DNA of 64,000 nt from NCBI GenBank assembly GCA_023053545.1, contig JAKZAN010000113.1, forward strand, positions 31,743-95,742, given 5' to 3'. Both the position numbers and the translations under genes were made by a program. The DNA is from Lepidurus packardi. Taxonomy: Eukaryota; Arthropoda; Branchiopoda; Notostraca; Triopsidae. The notes below the pieces were generated by a model. It searched no databases and had not been told where the DNA came from. It saw only the letters and a program-made list of their open reading frames with translations. Shown here one piece after another: positions 62,848-64,000 of this stretch (its first letter is position 1; each line of letters starts with the position of its first letter).

Positions 62848-64000
62848 ATTCCTTTCGGAACGTATTAATTCCTTACGTACTGAATTAGTTCCTTACGGAC
62901 TGAATTAATTATTTAGGATTTTTTGAATTCCTTACTTACTTAATTAATTCTTTACGTACTTAATTAATTCCTTACGGAATGAATTAATTCCTTTCGGACT
63001 GAATTAATTCTTTAGGATTGATTGACTTCCTTTTTTATTACTGAATTAATTCCTTACGGACAGAATTAATTCCTTACGGAATGAATGAATTTCTTTACGG
63101 CCTGATATAATTCCTTACGGACTGAATTAATTCTTTGGGATTGATCGAATTCCTTTCTTACTGAATTAATTCCTTTCGGACTGAATTAATTAATTACGGA
63201 CTGAATTAATTCCTTACGGACTGAAATAATTCTTTACGGACTGAATTAATTCCTTTCGGACTGAATTAATTCCTTAAGGACTGAATTAATTCCTTTCAGA
63301 CGGAATTAATTCCTTACGTACTTAATTAATTCCTTACCGACTGAATGAATTATTTAGGATTGATTGAATTCCTTACTTACTGAATTAATTCCTTACCGAT
63401 TTAGTTAGTTCCTTTCGGAACGTATTAATTCCTTATGTACTGAATTAGTTCCTTACGGACTGAATTAATTCCTTAAGGACTTTATTAATTATTTAGGATT
63501 GATAGAATTCCTTACTTACTGAATTAATTCCTTACTTACTTAATTAATTCCTTACGGACTGAATTAATTCCTTACGGACTGAATTAATTCCTTACCGATT
63601 TAGTTAATTCCTTTCGGAACGAATGAATTCCTTATGGACTTAATTAATTCCTTACCGATTTAGTTAATTCGTTTCGGAACGAATTAATTCCTTACGGACT
63701 GAATTAATTCCTTACGGACTGAATTAATTCCTTACGGACTGAATTAATTCCTTACGGAGTGAATTAATTAATTACGGACTGAATTAATTGATTACGGACT
63801 GAATTAATTCCTTACGGACTGAATTAATTCCTTACGGAGTGAATTAATTAATTACGGACTGAATTAATTGATTACGGACTGAATTAATTCCTTACGGATA
63901 GAATTAATTCCTTACGGAATGAATGAATTTCTTTACGTCCTGATATAATTACTTACGGACTGAATTAATTCCTTACGGACTGAATTAATTCCTTACGGAC
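62848..64000. repeat. satellite array, right end of window
   Basis: 20-bp satellite up to the window edge. It matches 49544-50696 (offset 13304) in its variant order, including the GAATGAATTCCTTATGG unit at 50317 and 63621, so the array continues beyond the window. No gene. Confidence 0.95.

Larger units (their letters stand above)
57038..63291. repeat. 3127-bp tandem duplication of satellite plus element 2 remnant
   Basis: Two adjacent units, about 57038-60164 and 60165-63291. Checked pairs all lie exactly 3127 bp apart: TTCGGAATGA at 57061 and 60188, GATTTGTTG at 57961 and 61088, ATTGATTACGGAATG near 58611 and 61738, and element 2 stop codons at 59606 and 62733. I saw no difference between units in the stretches compared, so the duplication is recent, or an assembly duplication. 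Confidence 0.88.

Overview
The window is repeat-dense eukaryotic DNA, most likely from an arthropod. It holds a metazoan BEL/Pao LTR retrotransposon fragment, two families of arthropod-style non-LTR retrotransposons, and about 32 kb of an AT-rich satellite with a 20-bp unit (consensus TTCCTTACGGACTGAATTAA). I found no host gene, tRNA, rRNA or bacterial-type operon. Several apparent ORF starts are TTG or GTG and are not credible eukaryotic starts.

Layout. 1-2156: 3' end of a BEL/Pao element (RNase H tail, integrase, then a 296-bp 3' LTR with TGTTAC...GTAACA ends). 2157-7987: satellite with a clear 218-bp higher-order repeat. 7988-43070: six minus-strand copies (A-F) of one Jockey-like non-LTR element ('element 1', about 4.78 kb: ORF1 gag-like, ORF2 endonuclease plus reverse transcriptase) separated by satellite spacers of 0.9-2.5 kb. 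Copy B has lost 1.7 kb of ORF2, and a solo 5'-UTR piece lies at 13055-13178. 43071-47772: satellite. 47773-49543: plus-strand 3' half of a second non-LTR element ('element 2', with RNase H). 49544-64000: satellite with two shorter, mutually identical derivatives of element 2 (59152-59720, 62279-62847) inside a 3127-bp tandem duplication.

How the parts relate. Copies B-F of element 1 have the same satellite junctions on both sides, A shares the right junction, and every copy with an RT region carries the same in-frame stops and the same frameshift. They therefore multiplied as passengers of satellite amplification (unequal exchange, gene conversion, segmental duplication), not by fresh retrotransposition. 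C and D define a composite tandem repeat of about 6.1 kb (4.77 kb element plus 1.33 kb satellite), and E starts a related 6.85-kb unit. Copy E is a mosaic of two haplotypes. The short element 2 copies look like 5'-truncated insertions, but their flanks show they arose by a 1.9-kb deletion after duplication. The structure resembles centromeric or pericentromeric heterochromatin; that function is inference. Homopolymer-length differences and array length could be affected by assembly error.
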